From the NCBI RefSeq assembly GCF_024347055.1, contig NZ_AP024895.1, positions 2,418,001 to 2,482,000 on the forward strand: 64,000 nt of DNA, given 5' to 3'. The stretch is from Vibrio porteresiae DSM 19223. Lineage in GTDB: Bacteria; Pseudomonadota; Gammaproteobacteria; Enterobacterales; Vibrionaceae. A program made the position numbers and the translations under genes. The notes below the pieces were generated by a model. That model did no database searches. It saw only the letters and a list, made by a program, of their open reading frames with translations, and was not told the DNA's origin. Numbering within the stretch: position 1 is the stretch's first letter; each line of letters starts with the position of its first letter. Positions 1 to 8,668 of this stretch are shown in pieces.

Positions 1-2
1 CA

Positions 3-950
3 GATACGTTACGTTCGATACAAATATTCACGTTTTTTCTGGCACTGATGAATTTTGGCTTCATTATTACCCAATTCCGTTCTGGTCAAAAACAGTCTGA
101 GCAGACGATAAATGTATTAAGCGAACTGATTCAGTCGGCAAAAGCCTCATTAGTTATTTTTGACGAATCAGGGCACGTCACAATGGCGAATGAAAGTGCG
201 CGTAGGATGTTTGGCTATACCGAAGGCGAAATACTCCAGCTCTCCAAAGATAAATTGTTTAGCTACGATAACGAGCAGTTGGTTGCTCTCACTCGCAGTG
301 GTAAACAAGTGCCAGTGGAACTGCATGAACGTTCCATCATCCGTCATGGTGAAACATTAACGATTGCAACCTTAATCGAATCTCAACAGCAACTGAATCA
401 CAACCGTACCCTATTCCAACTGGCGAATAGAGACCCACTGACTGGGATGTTCAATCGCAATGCGTTAAATATCGCCCTCTATCATAAAGTGCAACAAACT
501 AAGTTCTGGGGTGCTCGCTTCGCTTGCTATGCCATTAATATCGATAACTTTAAGCAGGTGAATAGTTTATACGGACGTAACATCGGTGATGATGTACTGA
601 AAGAGTTTACTTACCGGCTGTGCAGAACAACAAGGGACAGTGACTTTATCTACCGATACGGTGGCGATGAGTTTGTGTTGGTCGTGGACTTATCGGATAA
701 CGAATTGGCGCTAAATAAAGTGACCAGCAAGGTCAAAGACATTACCTCTGTGCCATTTAAGCTACCTGATGACATCGAAGTGAACTTAACCGCCAGTATT
801 GGAGTGGCCATTTGCCCTGATGATGCAGATGATCCCGAAGAACTGCTCACCATTGCTCAAGAAGTGATGCACAGAGGTAAAGATTCAGAAGTCATCGAGC
901 TTTCTCAAGCGGCGCGGATTCGCCAAAAACAACCTTCTTCGGAAGGCTAA
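3..950 (+). CDS. PAS-GGDEF diguanylate cyclase, 5'-truncated by the window edge
   Basis: The reading frame is open from the first base, so the N-terminus lies outside the window. The first visible residues form the end of a hydrophobic membrane helix, running into about residue 10 counted from the Met codon at 48. A PAS-like domain follows (about residues 30-100), then a GGDEF domain (about 125-290). The catalytic GGDEF motif is intact at residues 205-209. An RxxD product-inhibition site (RDSD) sits exactly five residues before it. GGDEF domains with these features make cyclic di-GMP from two GTP. The protein is therefore probably an active, feedback-inhibited, membrane-anchored cyclase. The signal sensed is unknown. 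The Met at 48 is inside the membrane helix and is unlikely to be the true start. Confidence 0.88.
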   Translation, partial: DTLRSIQIFTFFLALMNFGFIITQFRSGQKQSEQTINVLSELIQSAKASLVIFDESGHVTMANESARRMFGYTEGEILQLSKDKLFSYDNEQLVALTRSGKQVPVELHERSIIRHGETLTIATLIESQQQLNHNRTLFQLANRDPLTGMFNRNALNIALYHKVQQTKFWGARFACYAINIDNFKQVNSLYGRNIGDDVLKEFTYRLCRTTRDSDFIYRYGGDEFVLVVDLSDNELALNKVTSKVKDITSVPFKLPDDIEVNLTASIGVAICPDDADDPEELLTIAQEVMHRGKDSEVIELSQAARIRQKQPSSEG

Positions 951-1275
951 TGGTTCAGAGCCTAGTTAATTAGATATTGATAAATTAGATAGTTACATTT
1001 CGGCTAATAACGCCTTGTAACACGTAGATATTACAGAACAACAAGCACAAACATTAATAAAAATTTCATATAAATTCGTTTGATGAATGGGTATTTTTTA
1101 CCATTTATGCAAAATAAGTTATTGAATTAGATATACTTATCTATCTTCAAATAGCCCGTTAGATCATTTACTCAAGTTAGCAATTTCTGATATAAAACCG
1201 AGCATTATAAAATAACATGCTTATGATAATTCAGTGGATTTTCTGCATTATCGGCTTTATGTAACAGGAATCGAT
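951..1275. other. AT-rich intergenic gap with no gene seen
   Basis: About 325 bases of AT-rich DNA separate the GGDEF gene from the FIST chemoreceptor. I see no convincing ORF, tRNA or strong terminator. A weak inverted repeat around 1085-1107 (AATGG...CCATT) flanks a T run. The promoter of the chemoreceptor gene is presumably here, but I cannot point to one. Confidence 0.4.
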
Positions 1276-3309
1276 ATGAGGCTTAGCCAACGAATCAAGT
1301 CACGCTTGAGTAAAGAACCACAGCCGCTGTTTAATCTCCACACGAGCGAAGTACAACTACAAAAAGACCTGCAAAAGATCCCTTTTACTCCCCATTTGAT
1401 TGTAGGCTTTACCTCTCCCAATTCGAATACGGACGCCATAGCGAAACGGCTTAAAACGACATTTCCGCAGAGTCACGTGGTATTAAGCAGTTGTGCCGGC
1501 ACATTAAGCAACACCAATAGCCAAGAGCTCTATCAAGCAACGGTAGGACAATGGCAAGATATTGTTTTGCAATGTTATAGCGAGTCTCTCATTAGCGATG
1601 TAGAAATCCTTTCCGTGCCTTTAGGCAGCGAAGATTTAGCTCAGGGTAAGATTGATCGCCCTCTGGAACATCGCGTTGCCGATATTCGCTCGCGTTTAAA
1701 TAATCTACGCGTCAAAACAGACATTGATTATCAGGATACGATTGCCTATATCACCTTTGATGGCTTATCCCGTTCAGAAACCTTCTTCATGGAAGCCATC
1801 TACCAAAGTGGTCGTTTTCCTTGCCTATTTGTCGGCGGCTCAGCTGGTGGTCATCTCAATTTTGAACACACCTTTTTGCACAATGGCCAGCAATGCCTGC
1901 AAAATCACGCCATCATTACTTTAATCAAACTCAAACCACATATGCGCTTTGGCGTGTTTAAATCGCAGAATTTTGAGGAAACTAACGTAGCGGTCAACGT
2001 GTTGACCTCATCACAAGAGCATCGCCACCTCAGTGAGATCATAACGCCTAAAGGTGAAATAACGACCCTGATTGACTTTCTTTGTCAGCATTTTCACTGT
2101 CAGCCACAACAGTTAGAAAAAGCACTAGAAGAGTATTCTTTTGCGGTCAAAGTCGGCGACGAGCTGTTTGTTCGTTCTGTTCAATCGTTCAATTTGGCTG
2201 AGCAAAAAGTCCATTTTTACTGTGATATCGCTGCTGGTGAGACACTCTATCTGGTTAAACGAATTCCGTTTGCCGAAGCCACTCGACGCGATCTCGCACA
2301 GTTTCTCAAAGGTAAACCTGCCCCAATAGGTGGACTGTTAAACGACTGCATTTTACGTCGACTAAAAAACAGCCAATCTCTAGCCCAAATGAACGGCGTA
2401 TTTACCCAAATCCCAGTGGTGGGCAGTTCAACCTTTGGTGAAATATTAGGACTCAATTTGAACCAAACCCTTACTGGGATCTTTTGGTTTGATACTCGCC
2501 AGGCAAAAGTCCCATTTCATGACGACTATCTTGACCAGTTTATTCATCGTTACTGCCAATTTCGCGCGGTGTTCTTGCATAAGGATGTCAGCAAACTGGC
2601 TGGTCTGAACCGAGTAATCGTCAAACAAATTGACCATTTTAAAGAGAGCCAATACGACAGTTTGGTGGATGCAGAGGGACTGGATAATAAGGTTCGCCCT
2701 ATTTTCCATGGGTTAAATCAACTCGGCCAATTACTGAATGGTGCCGAGCAACAAAGAGCTGCGATGGCATGTGAATTGGCACAATGCGCCAGTGAATTGG
2801 ACCAAAGCGTTGATGAACTCTCTGGACACGTACAAACACAAGCTGCAGCAGTGGAACAATCGGAAACCACCGTCTCTGGCATGGCTGGCCAGGCGCACAA
2901 TGTCGCACAAAATGCTCGTCAATTAGCGGAGTCAGGAGAAAAGATCCAAGACATTGTTGCCGTTATACAGAAAATCTCCGAGCAGACCAACTTGCTCGCG
3001 CTCAACGCTGCCATTGAGGCGGCACGCGCTGGAGAACAAGGTCGTGGCTTTGCCGTAGTGGCAGACGAAGTCCGTAAGCTTGCCGAAAAATCACGCCAAA
3101 ACGCCGATGAAATTGGTGGTGATGTCCTCACTCTCGCTCACGAAATTCGCGCGGTGGCTGAGGAGATAGAAAATCAATCCTCCGCTGTGGCAGAGCTCAC
3201 TTCTGTACTCGCATCACTGCGTGAGGTTAGCTCATTAACCGCAGAAAATTCTATTAGAACCCAATCAGTTGCAGATAAGTTACTGACTCTAACACAAGAA
3301 CATCACTAA
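1276..3309 (+). CDS. FIST-domain methyl-accepting chemotaxis protein, soluble
   Basis: The N-terminal two thirds match the FIST sensory module (FIST_N then FIST_C). The C-terminus carries the methyl-accepting signalling domain, whose hairpin tip LLALNAAIEAARAGEQGRGF is followed by VVADEVRKLA. I see no membrane segment or signal peptide, so this is a cytoplasmic chemoreceptor. FIST domains are thought to bind small ligands such as amino acids; the ligand here is unknown. The frame can start at a GTG at 1234, but ATG 1276 is preferred because AGGAA lies 5 bases before it. That gives 677 residues. There is no C-terminal receptor pentapeptide for CheR/CheB docking. A terminator hairpin follows directly, so the gene is monocistronic. 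Confidence 0.88.
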   Translation: MRLSQRIKSRLSKEPQPLFNLHTSEVQLQKDLQKIPFTPHLIVGFTSPNSNTDAIAKRLKTTFPQSHVVLSSCAGTLSNTNSQELYQATVGQWQDIVLQCYSESLISDVEILSVPLGSEDLAQGKIDRPLEHRVADIRSRLNNLRVKTDIDYQDTIAYITFDGLSRSETFFMEAIYQSGRFPCLFVGGSAGGHLNFEHTFLHNGQQCLQNHAIITLIKLKPHMRFGVFKSQNFEETNVAVNVLTSSQEHRHLSEIITPKGEITTLIDFLCQHFHCQPQQLEKALEEYSFAVKVGDELFVRSVQSFNLAEQKVHFYCDIAAGETLYLVKRIPFAEATRRDLAQFLKGKPAPIGGLLNDCILRRLKNSQSLAQMNGVFTQIPVVGSSTFGEILGLNLNQTLTGIFWFDTRQAKVPFHDDYLDQFIHRYCQFRAVFLHKDVSKLAGLNRVIVKQIDHFKESQYDSLVDAEGLDNKVRPIFHGLNQLGQLLNGAEQQRAAMACELAQCASELDQSVDELSGHVQTQAAAVEQSETTVSGMAGQAHNVAQNARQLAESGEKIQDIVAVIQKISEQTNLLALNAAIEAARAGEQGRGFAVVADEVRKLAEKSRQNADEIGGDVLTLAHEIRAVAEEIENQSSAVAELTSVLASLREVSSLTAENSIRTQSVADKLLTLTQEHH

Positions 3310-3316
3310 GTTATGC

Positions 3317-3346
3317 CCCTGCGAAGGTCGTCTTTGCAGGGTTTTC
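3317..3346 (+). terminator. Rho-independent terminator after the FIST chemoreceptor gene
   Basis: A 10-base stem (CCCTGCGAAG with CTTTGCAGGG, one G-U pair) closes a 5-base loop and is followed by TTTTCTT. It begins 7 bases after the stop codon. Confidence 0.85.
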
Positions 3347-3719
3347 TTGAAAATCTGACTTTATTTTCCGGCCACTCGATTTTTTTCAAAATAATTCACT
3401 ATTTTTTGCGTATCGTAAAAGTGGACTTTTACAGCAGAAAACTTCAATTCATGCACACATCACAATTTGGCGCGCTAAAAAGTGCAAGTTTGCCTATAGA
3501 TTGTGTTTTCTGTTGCAATATTTAGCTATCATTTGCACAACATAACATTCCACAATCTTAACAAAAGCCCTTTAATTTCGAATTCTCTGTGCGTAATATC
3601 CTAGATCCCTTGCTTTCACGATAAGCCAATTTTCTCATCTTATCTGCCGTTATTTAAGATGAGTTTGCTCTCGTAAGCAGTCCCCAAAATAAAACGAAAA
3701 AGGTTAATCAGGGATCAAT
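3347..3719. promoter_or_regulatory. Intergenic region with an inverted repeat upstream of the MHS transporter gene
   Basis: This gap of about 370 bases holds no convincing gene. It contains a perfect 9-base inverted repeat, CTCATCTTA (3634-3642) and TAAGATGAG (3655-3663), separated by 12 bases and ending 56 bases before the transporter start. It could be an operator for a dimeric regulator or a hairpin in the leader RNA. It is not followed by a T run, so it is not a standard terminator. A small frame at 3313-3525 overlaps the terminator and does not look coding. Confidence 0.45.
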
Positions 3720-5051
3720 ATGACAACTGCACAAACACAACAGCAAACTGCCACGCCCCCGTCACAGAGGCGCAAACTAACTCTTGAAGACGTAAAAACC
3801 CTAAGCTTGTCCGCATTAGGCGGTTCACTAGAGTTTTACGACTTTGTTATTTTCGTTTATTTCGCCAATGTTGTCGGTGGGCTCTTCTTTCCAGCAGACA
3901 TGCCAGAATGGATGCGTCAGGTACAAACCTACGGTATTTTCGCAGCAGGATATTTAGCACGCCCTCTCGGCGGTATTATTATGGCTCACTTCGGTGACCT
4001 ATTAGGCCGCAAACGCATGTTTATGCTAAGTATTTTCCTGATGGCAGTACCAACATTGGCGATTGGCCTGATGCCAACTTACGAACAAATTGGCTTGGCC
4101 GCGCCATTGTTACTGCTACTTTGCCGTGTACTGCAAGGCGCAGCGATTGGCGGTGAAGCCCCAGGCGCTTGGGTATTTGTAACCGAGCACGTATCAAAAC
4201 GTCATATCGGTTTTGCGTGCGGTACACTTTCTGCTGGTTTAGTTGCCGGGATTTTGATCGGTTCATTAGTCGCTACCGCGATTCATTCAGCTTATTCAGC
4301 ACAAGAAGTGCACGCTTACGCATGGCGTATTCCATTCTTACTGGGTGGCATCTTCGGTTTTGTGACTATGTATCTACGTCGTTGGTTACACGAAACACCC
4401 GTTTTCAAAGCAATGCAAGAGCACAAACAGTTAGCGCAAGAGATGCCAGTGAAAACTGTGGTTAAAGAATACTTACCCTCAGTCATCATGACTATGGCGG
4501 TAACTTGGGTTCTAACTGCAGCCGTTGTGGTAACCGTACTATTACTGCCATCATTGCTACAAAACGTTATCCATCTGGATCCTAAAACCGCTCTAGAAGC
4601 CAATAGCCTAGCGATTATCTTTATCTTGGTTGGCTGTTTAGTTTCCGGTGCCTTGGGCGATCGCTTTGGTAACGGTCCTATCATGGCTATTTTTAGTATC
4701 GGCTTAGGTACTAGTTTCTGGGCGTTTTATAGCACAATGCTGCAAGACACCACTTACCTATTCCCAATGTATTGTGTGGTTGGTTTCTTTGTGGGCTTGG
4801 TCGGCATTGTTCCTGCTATTGCTGTGAAAAGTTTCCCTGCTGCCATTCGTTTTTCAGGCCTATCATTTTCATACAACATTGCCTACGCCATCTTCGGTGG
4901 TTTAACCCCAATGATCATCACGACTATGATTATCGAAAATGTTATGGCTCCAGCATATTATGTGGCGTTTGTGTCATTGATTGGTGTGGTAGCGAGCTTG
5001 GCGATTATACGTTTTCGTCCAACATTGGATTTGGCTGCCAACCCAGCTTAA
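3720..5051 (+). CDS. MFS transporter, metabolite:H+ symporter (MHS) type
   Basis: The 443-residue protein has about twelve hydrophobic segments. It carries the MHS-family N-terminus (GGSLEFYDF) and the major-facilitator loop motif GDLLGRKRM between helices 2 and 3. Helix 4 has RVLQGAAIGGE. MHS carriers move small organic acids, osmolytes or related metabolites with protons across the inner membrane. The substrate cannot be read from the sequence. ATG 3720 is preceded by AGGGA at a suitable distance. The gene stands alone between two terminators, so its own promoter and the inverted repeat at 3634-3663 probably control it. Confidence 0.85.
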   Translation: MTTAQTQQQTATPPSQRRKLTLEDVKTLSLSALGGSLEFYDFVIFVYFANVVGGLFFPADMPEWMRQVQTYGIFAAGYLARPLGGIIMAHFGDLLGRKRMFMLSIFLMAVPTLAIGLMPTYEQIGLAAPLLLLLCRVLQGAAIGGEAPGAWVFVTEHVSKRHIGFACGTLSAGLVAGILIGSLVATAIHSAYSAQEVHAYAWRIPFLLGGIFGFVTMYLRRWLHETPVFKAMQEHKQLAQEMPVKTVVKEYLPSVIMTMAVTWVLTAAVVVTVLLLPSLLQNVIHLDPKTALEANSLAIIFILVGCLVSGALGDRFGNGPIMAIFSIGLGTSFWAFYSTMLQDTTYLFPMYCVVGFFVGLVGIVPAIAVKSFPAAIRFSGLSFSYNIAYAIFGGLTPMIITTMIIENVMAPAYYVAFVSLIGVVASLAIIRFRPTLDLAANPA

Positions 5052-5073
5052 AAATAGCCAATTTATCTCATCC

Positions 5074-5104
5074 AAAAGGTAGCCTCGCGCTACCTTTTCT
5101 TTTA
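5074..5104 (+). terminator. Rho-independent terminator after the MHS transporter gene
   Basis: A perfect 10-base stem (AAAAGGTAGC with GCTACCTTTT) encloses the loop CTCGC. A pyrimidine-rich CTTTTATCTC tract follows. It lies 22 bases after the stop codon. Confidence 0.9.
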
Positions 5105-5330
5105 TCTCTGCGAATGAATAAATCTTCGCATTAAACAATGCATGCAAATCGTTTAGAAAAACCAACAACTCACCATAAGTACCTAATCTAGAAATGGATT
5201 CAAACAACGCGATTCACTTCACAAAATAACCAATATTATCCATTCCTATTCATTTTACGCCGCCAAAATGCAATGCAGCACATACACTCAATCTATCAAT
5301 AAGCGTACAAATTCGACTTTAGGTAACTCG

Positions 5331-7490
5331 ATGACAATCAATTCGATTAAAACCAAGATAGCTTTAGCTGCAGGGATCTGCTTGGTAACGGCTTCCGTTG
5401 CATTGGTAGGTTATAGCGTCTTCTCAGCGAATGAGTCGCGTGACTTCGTTTCAGTAGAAGCCACCAACTTGATAAAGCAAGAAGCGTTGAAGAAGTTAGA
5501 GTTGACGGCCTCTGCTGCTGCAAAAACCATTGATGAAACCATTGACTCTAGTTTAGAGACAGCAAAAGCCATCGCCACCTTCGTTGCCAGCGTTAAGACA
5601 CAAGATACTCAATCCGGGACTAAACGCCTCAACCGTGATGACTACGATAGCGTCCTACTTGCCTTTTTAAAGAAAGATCCCGATCTAAACGGTACTTACA
5701 GCGCTTGGGCACCCAATGGCTATGATGGACAAGACAGCAGCGCATTATCATCAAGAACCGACACCAGCGATGACGGTCGATTTGTACCTTATGTCACTCG
5801 CGATGCGAGCGGCAAAATCAGTACGCAACCCTTAGTGGAATACGATTCGTTAGAAAAACATCCCAATGGGATAGTGAAAGGCGCTTGGTATCAAGTACCC
5901 AAAGCGACCTCGAAGGAAACAGTGACTGCGCCACTACCCTACATAGTGCAAGGTAAGTCGGTTTGGCTTGCGACCATGTCTGCACCTATCTTGGTGAATG
6001 GTCAGTTCTTGGGGGTGGCAGGTACAGACTTCAATCTCGACTTTATGCAGTCACTGGCGGTCAAACTGTCAAACAGCATTTATCCCGGTCACAGCAGAGT
6101 GACCATTTCAACCGCCGACGGCCTGCTTATCGCCGATAGCAAGTCACCTGAATTTATTGGTAAATCCACCGAAAATATTTATGGTGACAAAACGCCTGTC
6201 GTTATTTCCCTCATAAAGAAAGGCGATAACTATGTCACCGATGATCAACAGAATAATCTGTATAAAGTGCTTATTCCGATTAGCTTCGGTAACTCTGATA
6301 TCAAATGGGGCATAACGCTGGAAGTGAATAAAGACGTGGTTCTCGAAAATGCGGTGTTATTGGGAAATAACCTCACGGCAAAAAACCAAGAGAACTTCAT
6401 CTATCAAATCGTGATTGGCTTGGTGATTACCATTGTGGCCATTTTGGCGATAATCTTTTTCTCACACCGTATTGCGCAGCCAATTTTGGCGGCAGTGAAT
6501 ATGGCGAAGACGATTGCACAAGGACGTTTTGATCATCGCCTAAACCACCAATCAGCAGACGAGATTGGGCAGTTATCACAAGCACTTGATGAGATGGCAA
6601 CCTCCCTTTATAACCAAGTGAAAGTGGCAGAAAAAATTGCACAAGGCGACTTAACCGTTCAAGTCAAATTGGCATCCCCCGAAGATCAACTCGGCAATTC
6701 ACTGCGTAAAATGGTTGAAGACCTGAATAACCTGATTCAACAAATCACCCAACGTGCGAGTGTTATTGGTGGTAATGCTGAATCGGTCTCCACACTTAGC
6801 CACGATCTGGCAAGCGGTGCAACCCAATCGGCAGCGTCTATTACGGAGATCAGTGCCACCATCGCTAACATTACCGATCAAATTAACCAAAGCGCTGAAA
6901 ATGCTCAGCAGGCGAATAATCTCTCAAACCTTAGTAATGAGTTAGCGACTACGGGCAATCAGTTAATGGAAGAGCTGAGTTCCGCCATGGTGGATATCGA
7001 AAGCTCTGGGAATGAAATCACCAATATTATCGGCGCAATTGAAGATATTGCAGAGCAGACCAACTTATTGGCGCTCAATGCCGCGATAGAAGCCGCTCGC
7101 GCCGGTGAAGCGGGACGTGGTTTTGCGGTCGTCGCCGATGAAGTCCGTAATCTTGCCGCACGAAGCGCTTCGGCAGTTCAAGACACGGTGAAGATAATTA
7201 ATAACTCTGCAGCAAAAACCAAACGAGGCATTGAGTTAAGCGCACAAACATCGAGTGCATTAAAAGATATTGTCGACAACATCAGCAAAGTGTCGTCCTT
7301 AATTACGGATATTGCAGAGGCATCGTCATTACAATCAACTGGCGCCGATGAAATTAACCAAGGGATTAAGCAGATTGACCAAGTAACTGTACACAATAGT
7401 TCCAACTCAGAGCGTTGTGCCGATGCCGCCAATGAACTCACGAGTGAGTCACAAGATCTGATTAATTTAGTGAGCAAGTTTAAGCTTTAA
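5331..7490 (+). CDS. Methyl-accepting chemotaxis protein with dCache sensor domain
   Basis: The 719-residue receptor has TM1 at about residues 9-30, a large periplasmic dCache-type domain (about 34-345), TM2 (about 358-380), a HAMP segment, and a signalling domain with the tip LLALNAAIEAARAGEAGRGF. dCache receptors bind amino acids, amines or organic acids in the periplasm. The canonical amino-acid signature (Y..RxWY...D) is only partly present: WY and a later D are seen, but not the R. I therefore do not assign a ligand. A longer frame opens at 5268. ATG 5331 is chosen because AGGT precedes it and the next residues lead into the basic/hydrophobic TM1 typical of the family. No C-terminal pentapeptide is present. 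Confidence 0.9.
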   Translation: MTINSIKTKIALAAGICLVTASVALVGYSVFSANESRDFVSVEATNLIKQEALKKLELTASAAAKTIDETIDSSLETAKAIATFVASVKTQDTQSGTKRLNRDDYDSVLLAFLKKDPDLNGTYSAWAPNGYDGQDSSALSSRTDTSDDGRFVPYVTRDASGKISTQPLVEYDSLEKHPNGIVKGAWYQVPKATSKETVTAPLPYIVQGKSVWLATMSAPILVNGQFLGVAGTDFNLDFMQSLAVKLSNSIYPGHSRVTISTADGLLIADSKSPEFIGKSTENIYGDKTPVVISLIKKGDNYVTDDQQNNLYKVLIPISFGNSDIKWGITLEVNKDVVLENAVLLGNNLTAKNQENFIYQIVIGLVITIVAILAIIFFSHRIAQPILAAVNMAKTIAQGRFDHRLNHQSADEIGQLSQALDEMATSLYNQVKVAEKIAQGDLTVQVKLASPEDQLGNSLRKMVEDLNNLIQQITQRASVIGGNAESVSTLSHDLASGATQSAASITEISATIANITDQINQSAENAQQANNLSNLSNELATTGNQLMEELSSAMVDIESSGNEITNIIGAIEDIAEQTNLLALNAAIEAARAGEAGRGFAVVADEVRNLAARSASAVQDTVKIINNSAAKTKRGIELSAQTSSALKDIVDNISKVSSLITDIAEASSLQSTGADEINQGIKQIDQVTVHNSSNSERCADAANELTSESQDLINLVSKFKL

Positions 7491-7620
7491 GAGTGTAATC
7501 AAAAGGAATAGCGGTGTGGCTTGCAAAGCCTTATACCTAGTATCTGTACCACCGCTTTAACCAAGCAGAGATGGCCTTGAGCAGTAACGAAACCTCATTG
7601 ACCGAGATCTCTTAGATACA

Positions 7621-7648
7621 AAAAAAGACGTCCTAGGACGTCTTTTTT
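7621..7648 (-). terminator. Terminator of tRNA-Ser (bidirectional palindrome)
   Basis: A perfect 28-base palindrome has arms A6-GACGTCCT and AGGACGTC-T6. Read on the minus strand it follows the tRNA 3' end by only 8 bases and ends in a T run. It is symmetric, so it can also stop transcripts coming from the chemoreceptor gene at 7490. Confidence 0.92.
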
Positions 7649-7656
7649 CTTGAATT

Positions 7657-7744
7657 TGGCGGTGAGCAAGAGATTCGAACTCTCGATACGTTGCCGTATA
7701 CACACTTTCCAGGCGTGCTCCTTAAGCCACTCGGACAACTCACC
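7657..7744 (-). tRNA. serT-like tRNA-Ser: tRNA-Ser(GGA)
   Basis: On the minus strand the 88-base sequence starts GGTGAGTTG and ends with an encoded CCA (complement of 7657-7659). The acceptor arms GGTGAG and CTCACC pair. It has the long variable arm typical of class II tRNAs, the TTCGAATC T-loop, and the anticodon loop CTGGAAA with anticodon GGA, which reads UCC/UCU serine codons. It is nearly identical in layout to the Escherichia coli counterpart. It stands alone, with a promoter upstream and a terminator downstream. Confidence 0.96.
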
Positions 7745-7775
7745 GTGATGTCGTTAACTGTGTTAACGAGGCGCT

Positions 7776-7804
7776 AATTTAATGATTCTACTCAGGTTGG
7801 TCAA
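7776..7804 (-). promoter_or_regulatory. Sigma-70 promoter of tRNA-Ser with GC-rich discriminator
   Basis: On the minus strand, -35 TTGACC (complement of 7799-7804) and -10 TAAATT (complement of 7776-7781) are separated by exactly 17 bases. The bases after the -10 are AGCGCC, a GC-rich discriminator typical of stringently controlled stable-RNA promoters. Transcription would begin about 25 bases upstream of the mature tRNA 5' end. Confidence 0.75.
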
Positions 7805-7903
7805 GTGCAATTGGCAAAAAAAACCTTTTTTCTCGCACAACTGCCTACAAAGTAACTGATTTGATCAATTTAACTGCAAACCTTGCTTCCACAGGGCTTC
7901 ACA

Positions 7904-8353
7904 TTAGCTTGCGTGATAGTAACCAGGGACTCTAAACCAACGGCGGCACATATCCAGAAAGTAGCCGTAGATAACGCCCATACCACAAGAGATCACTGCG
8001 TTACTGGTTACTGCTGTCGCAATTTGATCCCATGATGCTCCGACGGTAAACAAAATTGCTGCGTACACTGGCGATTGAAACAGCACATAAGCGACTAAAT
8101 CTGATCCCTGTTTCATCCAACGAGTATCCGATAGGCGCTTACCTTGGCGCAATACGAAGTCTCTAAAAAGACCATACGGCCAAGCAATCGCAATGTTGAC
8201 AGGAATAGACAAGGTTCTTGATGCTAAAGACTGTTCAAATGTCATCCCTGAAATAAAGATCTCAATAATCATCCCTGAAATAAAACAGAACACGACCATA
8301 GCAAACGTATCGGCAGCAGCATGCCGAATACAAAATGGGCCACGAGCTTTCAT
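7904..8353 (-). CDS. alaE: L-alanine exporter AlaE
   Basis: The 149-residue protein has the same length as E. coli AlaE (YgaW) and the same layout of about four hydrophobic segments. It begins with RHAAADTFAMVVF and contains SRTLSIPVNIAIAWPYG, both recognisable in that family. AlaE exports L-alanine across the inner membrane and protects cells from toxic alanine accumulation, for example during growth on dipeptides. The gene is monocistronic, between the tRNA promoter and a long intergenic space, so its promoter lies above 8354. I see no regulator site that I can name. Confidence 0.88.
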   Translation of the reverse strand: MKARGPFCIRHAAADTFAMVVFCFISGMIIEIFISGMTFEQSLASRTLSIPVNIAIAWPYGLFRDFVLRQGKRLSDTRWMKQGSDLVAYVLFQSPVYAAILFTVGASWDQIATAVTSNAVISCGMGVIYGYFLDMCRRWFRVPGYYHAS

Positions 8354-8668
8354 TTACATCCTCAAAAAATATATCACTAGTATTTTGCTTTTATTGTAAA
8401 ACAGATGACTGGATTCATCGTTACCATCCAGTTTATGGCGCTATTAGAACACAGCTTATATAGTTTTAGATTCCGTATTTAAATATGTTCACTTAATAAA
8501 CCACTAGTTTTGTTCACAAAACTAGCAGCTCTCGCTACTTTTTAACCGTGGTTATTTTGTATACACCCTACCTTGCTCGACAGGAAAAAAGCGCTGAGTA
8601 TTTCTCGCCTCACAAGACAATTTAAAGGTAAACTATCGGCAAAATTGACAACAAAGTGGAAAGACATT
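8354..8668. other. Intergenic region with a perfect inverted repeat, between alaE and the UPF0149 gene
   Basis: This divergent space of about 315 bases has no convincing gene. It contains a perfect 9-base hairpin, CTAGTTTTG (8504-8512) and CAAAACTAG (8517-8525), with a 4-base loop. No T run follows it directly. It could be a leader structure or an operator for either flanking gene. The in-frame extension of the UPF0149 reading frame from 8573 is discussed with that gene. Confidence 0.4.

Noticed and set aside
3313..3525. Small plus-strand frame of 70 codons after the FIST receptor
   Set aside because: It starts inside the terminator hairpin, has no ribosome site, and its translation is not recognisable.
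7510..7556. Possible second tRNA or small RNA between the chemoreceptor gene and tRNA-Ser
   Set aside because: AGCGGTG and CACCGCT pair and enclose a small inner hairpin, but there is no cloverleaf, anticodon arm or T-loop, and no promoter.
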